From contig NC_133971.1 in the NCBI RefSeq assembly GCF_031877795.1, positions 18,015,171-18,079,170 on the forward strand: DNA of 64,000 nucleotides, written 5' to 3'. This stretch comes from Strix aluco (lineage: Eukaryota; Chordata; Aves; Strigiformes; Strigidae). Below are positions 58,801-64,000 of this stretch, piece after piece. The position numbers and the translations under genes are program-made. Below the pieces are notes generated by a model, which was not told where the DNA came from, made no database searches, and saw nothing but the letters and a program-made list of their open reading frames with translations. Position 1 is the first letter of the stretch; every line of letters begins with the position of its first letter.

Positions 58801-59889
58801 ACACATCTAGGTTAGGGCCAGCACTGATTTCCCCTCTGCTGTGCACTCTTAAGTCCCACCTCTGGAGAGGTGCGGGGAGTACAACAACAGAAGTATCTGC
58901 TTTCCAGGAGAGCATGCGTTTGCATTCATTGTGATTTACAGTTCTTCCAGGCTGGATAAAAGCAAGCAGGTAAGCATCACCAGTGTGCCACCATGTCTCT
59001 CCCCCTTACGTTTGGACAGATGTCTGGGATGCAAGGTGGGTCCTGGAGCTCCCCATACTTCTGCTCCTGACAGGGAGAAGCAAGTGCTGCTTCAGTGTTA
59101 ATGAAATCCCCAGCACACTTCCTAGCAGGAAACAAATATACCGATTTGACTTTGTAGCAACTGTGCCAGCAGTATTATCCTGATGCAACACAGCCCCCAT
59201 GTGGCACAAGGCCCTCAATACCCCTGAGTGCACTTTGTGCGGGATTTTTACCAGTGAAGATGCCATCCAAACATGACATTTTTTTGGGGAATCTGGAATC
59301 CTGATTGAATCCAGTGAATGGCTGGATTAAAATACCATCAGAGAGAAATAGATAGCTTGTTGAAAGAAAAACTGCATTTGTAATTTGTGTCATAAATGTC
59401 TTTTTGCTTAAAAAATAAAATAAATGCTACCTGATGAGGCTAAAAAGTAAAAGCTAAAAGATTTTTTTTCCCTGCTTACAGGAAATGTCTTCTGAAAGAG
59501 ATTCTGGTTTTTTTTCCCCAAGATCTTTAAGAAATGTGGAAAATTCCACTCACTCATAAGTGTTTCAGCTCTAAGTTTTATTCTGGTTTCTGAACAAAAT
59601 ATTGTTTTCTAACTTCAGCAGTCTTGATTGCTGCATGTGTACAGATTTCTTGATAGCAGTGTGTACTTGAGAGGGCCTGAGCACTTCTTTCCTTTCTCAT
59701 CAGTGGTATCATCAAGAATTGCCTTGCAGGGATGGCAAAAGCCCATTCTCAAGAGATAGGGAACACCCAGGACATTTGGAGCATAATAAGCAGAAAGAGG
59801 TTTCTTGCTGGAGCTGGCTTGGATCTTCCTTGAAAATATCCTGTAATTCCATGGCTCACTTTAGGTTTGATGATATTTGTTTTTTTCAG
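55861..59889. other. CORO2A: CORO2A intron 2, unique part b
   Basis: No exon or repeat family was recognised. A 203-codon minus-strand frame (58055-58666) covers a Pro/Gly-rich, GC-rich patch and has no domain, so it is treated as chance. The intron ends in TTTTTTTCAG (59880-59889). Confidence 0.55.
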
Positions 59890-60006
59890 ACAGGCAAGCT
59901 CGACCCACATTATCCCAAAATATGTGGGCACAAAGGGAATGTTCTGGACATCAAGTGGAACCCATTCAATGACTTTGTAATAGCTTCGTGTTCAGAAGAT
60001 GCCACA
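59890..60006 (+). CDS. CORO2A: CORO2A second coding exon, first WD repeat
   Basis: This exon of 117 bp (39 codons, phase 0 at both ends) reads [39 protein letters not shown], joined in frame to the Q that ends the previous exon. It is bounded by TTTCAG and GTAAGT. It contains a classical WD-repeat core: GH (residues 13-14 of the exon), the VLDIKWNPF strand and the ASCSEDAT turn, whose closing VKIW-type residues fall in the next exon outside the window. The exon phases and borders agree with the coronin gene structure. Confidence 0.95.
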
Positions 60007-61087
60007 GTAAGTTTATCTGCATTATTACCTGGCTAATGAGCTTTTTAGCTGAAAGAAATGAAACCAAAAGGCCCATGGATGAGACGTGAAAGCGTATATG
60101 TACTTATAAAAAAAGTCAGGAAAGAGTAAGATTCCTTTCTTTCTCTTGAGGTCACACCCGTGTGATACCTGTGTGATACACCAAAGTCATTGTGAGGAGG
60201 AAGATCTGGTTTTTGGAGGCTTGTGTCTTTTTGGGTGTGTTTGAATGAGAAAAACAGAATATGAATTTAAAATGGAATGACTATTCAAGTTTAATTGCTA
60301 TGAAACTCTTCCTTTACTTTAGAATAAAAGCTTCAACACAAAGTAATCTGGAACAGCTATTTCAGATTAATTCCCTGCAGAGCAAGTATGAGCTTGTTCC
60401 TGCACTCTGTAAAGTTATGCTGGATCAGTTGTGGGGTAGCTGAGGAATCTGCGTCATACTATTCTGCAATAAGTGGTTTGGCTGAAGTTAGTGTAATTAA
60501 GTTGCAGTCACATATTTTATTCCAGTGTAGGTGCAGACTAGTTATTAGGAATTGAAAGATTCAATTCATGTTTCTAAGGGGCAGTTTAGCCTGTATCTGC
60601 CCACTGAAAGGTTGCTTTCCATGTCCTGTGAAAAGTGTGATGTTGACTTCTGTGATAACGAGGACATCTGACTAACTACTGTGCTTTTTTCCAGAGATTC
60701 CACATGTGTTTTCTTGCAATGGATACATTTGCCCTCTGCCACACAACATCAGGGAGGTTTCCTATGTCATTTCCTCCAGCCCTGGCTTGGCGCACATCCT
60801 CTGCCATTTCAGCTCTGCTAAAAATCATTCTTGAATTAGAAATATAGGCTCTTTGAATTGTCCTTCCTGTTTAGTGACTTGCCTTTGCTTCTTTGGATAT
60901 TCATGTCTCTTTTGAAGGCTTCTTTCAATTTCTGGGCTGCATGTGAGGGTTTTATTTTATCTTCCAACCTGTATGCCAGGTTTTCATGCTGTGTCAGATA
61001 GGACCTGTGGCAGGAACGCAGCACTTTGACCTCTGTTTTGAGCCTCAGATGAGGAATGAGCACAAGCTTTGAAGCTTCCTGCTGCAC
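60007..61087. other. CORO2A: CORO2A intron 3, first part
   Basis: This begins with GTAAGT. No coronin exon was found up to the CR1 that follows, and no repeat was recognised. Confidence 0.55.
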
Positions 61088-61870
61088 TTACAGAATCACA
61101 GAACTGTTCATGTTTAAAGGAGCTTGGGTAGTCTCTACCCCCACCTCCTGTGCAGGTCTGTGGAGCTGAGTCTTGAAAACCACCATGGATGGAGATTTCA
61201 CCACCTCTCTGGGCAACCTGTTCCTGTTCTTCACCACTCCCACGGAGAAGTTTTTTTCCTTATATGCAGTCAGAACCTCCCCAGTGTAGTTAGTGACTGC
61301 AGTTTCCTGTCCTCCCACCCTGCACTTCAAGACAGAGCCTGGCTCTATTTTCTCAGTAGTTTTGTCAGTATTGAAGGCTTCTATTTGTTTGCCCTGAAGC
61401 TGCCTCTTCTCCAGGCTGAGCAAGCCCATCTCCCTCAGCTGCTCCTCACAGGGCAGGTGCTGCAGCCTCCTGAGCATCCTGGTGGCCTCCACTGGATTCA
61501 CTTATGTTTATCAGCATCTTTCTTCCACTAGGCGGTGCAAAACTGGATGCAGTATTCCAGCTGTTGTTCAATGATTGCTGAGTAAAGAAAAAAATTGCTT
61601 CACTTGATCTAGCGGCTATCTTCCTGTTGTTCCAGACCAGGATGTTGCTAGCTTTCATCCCTACCAGGGCGTGCTGCTGGGTCATATTTATTCTATTGTC
61701 CAGCAGGACCCTGGGGTCTGTGCATAAGGGCTGCTCTCTGTCAGCTTTCTTTTTCAATTTCCTACTGAAACTTGGCACTGGGTCATTCTCCAGGCTAAAG
61801 AATGGAAACACTGAGCTTGTCACTGGTCCCAATACCAAAAGTTGTTCTAAGAAGTCTTGCTGTTCATGAC
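61088..61870 (-). repeat. CR1 LINE 3' part, minus orientation
   Basis: On the minus strand the order is VLLDNRINMTQQHALVGMKASNILVWN (about 61700), a decayed middle, LREMGLLSLEKRQLQGKQIEAFN, KIEPGSVLKCRVGG, RNRLPREVVKSPSMVVFKTQL and the 3' end with GTTCTGTGATTCTG near 61090. This is the ORF2 C-terminus and 3' UTR of a CR1 lineage distinct from the 47.6-kb copy. Frameshifts separate the segments. Confidence 0.85.
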
Positions 61871-62039
61871 TGTACTCTCTTTTTTGTACTACCCCCCCCA
61901 TCATCATCCTGGCACCAGGAAATGGGATCTTAGGGGTCCCCTGCAGTGACACAGTGTCACTTCCCTCCCCACTAAGTAGTGAGGACAGCAGACTGTGTTT
62001 CTTAGTGTGACTGTCTTTCCTGGTACCTGGTACCTGTGG

Positions 62040-62275
62040 AGGTCGATTAGCTGGCCAGTTGAATCAGATTGCTCCAAGCCTTGTCCAGATGAACGGGGAG
62101 GATCAAGGCTACAGATCCTGTGGCCATTGTGAGAAAACAGGGTACCTCTGATCTTCAGAGAGTGCCCATATTGCCATCTGTGTCCATTGCCTTTAGTCCT
62201 CTCCTTGTGCACTTCCAGTGAGTTTGGCTCTATCTTCTCTGTGCCTTCCTGCAATGTAGTTGAAGGGCAGCCAGA
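62040..62275 (-). repeat. Decayed CR1 3' fragment, minus orientation
   Basis: The minus strand reads EKIEPNSLEVHKERTKGNGHRWQYG, equal in order to the CR1 block that precedes the WNRLPREVV segment. Downstream DNA resembles the GGACAAGGCTTGGAGCAATCTGATT stretch near the CR1 3' UTR. The intervening LPREVV core is lost. It is a separate insertion from the one at 61.1-61.9 kb, because the same element region is present in both. Confidence 0.58.
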
Positions 62276-64000
62276 ATTGCTCACCTTTGCCTTCTTGCTC
62301 CTGGACTGAACAAATCTTTCCTTTCCAGCTCTTCTCAGATTTGCTGTGCTCCCATCCCCTCTTCATCTCAGTTGGACTTACTGCATAGGGTCAACATCTT
62401 TTTTACTTGGCTTGGCTTGTACTGGAGAGCTCAGACTGGACATTCTGTTGGAACATCTCCACAGCAACACTTTCTCTATCCTTAGAGGAGCCTGAGGAAG
62501 TTTTTGGGGTCCCAGAGGTGTCTACCACTTCCACTGGGCTGGACATTAGAGCCAAAGCCTTCCTTGCAGTCTGTTGTTGAAGTCCTGGTGCTCTCTACCA
62601 TTTCTGAGTATTACCATAAGCCACTGTTCTGGGTTGTGTGCAGGGATGCATCAGATTGATTGCTCTTACTGGGCTGGGTCTCCCTGGAACTTCTGAGGAA
62701 GGCTGCAAGCTTCTGTGAAGGTGGTGGAAATTTCCTATTAGCCACATTCCTCAGAGGTTTCTTGGCCATTAACCAGTCTTTCTGGAGTTTGCCTTGATGG
62801 TACCACAGCTATCTTTTGAGGCGTGTAGCTGAAGTATGTAGAATGGTACTTTTGGGCACAGATGGATAGTCTCTGTAAACACCCAGTGCCCTTTCCAGTT
62901 CCCACTGCTGCTTCAGGCAGGCTTAGGACTGAGGCCCAGTGCAAGTGGCCAGGGGCTGAGAGTTTGAACAGTATGGGGAGAGGGCTTATCTTCTTACCCC
63001 TTCTGTTCCTTTTGGAAAATCATTGGGCATGTATGAATTCAGCTTGCTGAAGACCTTCTCCCCTGTGGTTAGAGGGGCAACTCTGTGCCTTCTACTATGC
63101 TTTGTGAGGTTTTCTTCAAGGTGTAGCGGGGTAGATGGTTCATGGATTGTTCCTGCTTGTCATGGCAGGTCTGCCTCCAAGATCTGCTTCTTCTGCATAC
63201 TAAGCACTGGCAATTTCTGCCATTTAATGCATTCTGAGATTCCAGCCAGGGACTTTTCCCTGCTTTTATCACCAATTGTTTTATAGCATGGGGAGTGAAT
63301 GGGTCATCCTAGGCAGTTCTCAGTGTGAACACAACCTATTTTTCCCTTTCCTACTCTCTCAGCCCCATTCCTTTAGTGATAGCTGTTGAAGCTGTAGAGT
63401 ATGATGCTTTCTCTTACAGCTGTAGAAGTTCATTTGGAGGCTGAAGAACCCCACAGTCCTTAGGTTTCTGATGGACTTGATTCCTCAGTGGGATAAACAC
63501 TGTTGAGAAGGGTGCTCATGATCTTTCCCAGCAGGTCCCAGAATCTGTGCTTAGAAAGGTGTGATCCTCATCAGCCAAACAGTGGGAGACTTAGGCAGGT
63601 GTGGCTAATTTCCACAAACTATCTGCTTCAACGAGCATTTCCCTTCTGCTTCAGGCAAAGTCCTAGAAAAATTATGACAAGCATAGCAGTTTTCGCTGAG
63701 CCAAAGGGTTAATAATCTGTAAACATCCTAAATACTTGTGCTGCTGAGGTTAGTGTGAGAAAGACTCTCTCATTTTACCTGCATGGGTTCAGCCCCTTTT
63801 GCAGGTTTCCTCTGTTGTCTTCTTCCAGCCCAGGAGCACAGAGGATTTTTGTCTTCATGCGGCATCCTTCTAGAAGAACCCATGGCTGCAGGTAGACATG
63901 TTACGAGACAGCACATGCCCAGTGTTGAGTAACTTCAGTGCGGTGCTGCCCAGTCTCTCTGCTCAGGGCATCTGCCATGGGGCCGCATGGGTGGGCTTCT
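62276..64000. other. CORO2A: CORO2A intron 3, right end of window
   Basis: No coronin exon 4 was found (expected to start with the I/VKIW closing strand of WD repeat 1), so the intron continues past the window. No repeat family was firmly recognised. Confidence 0.5.

Larger units (their letters stand above)
12160..64000 (+). other. CORO2A: CORO2A gene, 5' portion (gene-level span)
   Basis: Two coding exons (54150-54350 and 59890-60006) encode the first 106 residues of coronin 2A; exon 4 onward lies beyond the window. The transcription start is placed in the CpG island at 12.16-13.23 kb, which gives a first intron of about 41.5 kb. The start is an inference from the island, a good donor in it and the lack of another promoter-like island nearer the first coding exon. 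Spacing from TBC1D2 is about 6.5 kb, similar to the compact gap in mammals as I recall it. Confidence 0.75.

Noticed and set aside
1..64000. CRISPR arrays, bacterial operons, tRNA or rRNA genes, riboswitches
   Set aside because: None seen. Intron-exon structure, CpG island, CR1 and LTRs show vertebrate nuclear DNA, and no cloverleaf with A/B boxes was recognised by eye.

Overview
This is a stretch of bird nuclear genome. Coding sequence is sparse: short exons sit in long introns with canonical GT/AG borders. Most recognisable repeats are CR1 LINE fragments, several ending in the ATTCTGTG-type tail of avian and reptilian CR1, plus solitary retroviral LTRs of kinds common in birds. Two genes can be supported, both on the + strand and in the order and orientation known from the vertebrate TBC1D2-CORO2A locus (human 9q22). 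The species cannot be named from the window alone.

Layout. 1-~5.6 kb is the 3' end of TBC1D2 (Armus, a Rab7 GTPase-activating protein): three final coding exons (1398-1583, 2233-2354, 3049-3250), then a 2.3-kb 3' UTR with a poly(A) signal at 5587. 5.6-12.1 kb is the intergenic gap, with three solo LTRs (8608-9194, 10268-11005, 11104-11696). A strong CpG island at about 12.16-13.23 kb is the likely CORO2A promoter. CORO2A (coronin 2A, a WD40 actin-related protein linked to the NCoR corepressor) then runs to the right edge. Its first coding exon is at 54150-54350 and the next at 59890-60006; the rest lies beyond 64000. On this reading intron 1 is about 41.5 kb and carries nearly all the repeats: CR1 fragments of several ages, two copies of one LTR family (26.8 and 44.1 kb), an LTR split by a later CR1 insertion (47.57-49.71 kb), and a solo LTR ending 292 bp before the first coding exon.

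The two genes are independent and share no operon-like logic. TBC1D2 acts on Rab7 membrane traffic, and CORO2A acts on actin and nuclear-corepressor function.

I found no new gene system, CRISPR array, tRNA or toxin locus. The most interesting signals are in the mobile DNA: a sharply bounded 240-bp block of about 99% identity between two otherwise ~85%-identical LTRs 40 kb apart (possible gene conversion), exact target-site duplications around most LTRs, a nested CR1-in-LTR insertion, and an LTR promoter placed to drive an alternative CORO2A transcript. Long open frames in the CpG island and elsewhere are judged spurious. Identity figures were counted by eye, and repeat families are named only to the level the sequence supports.
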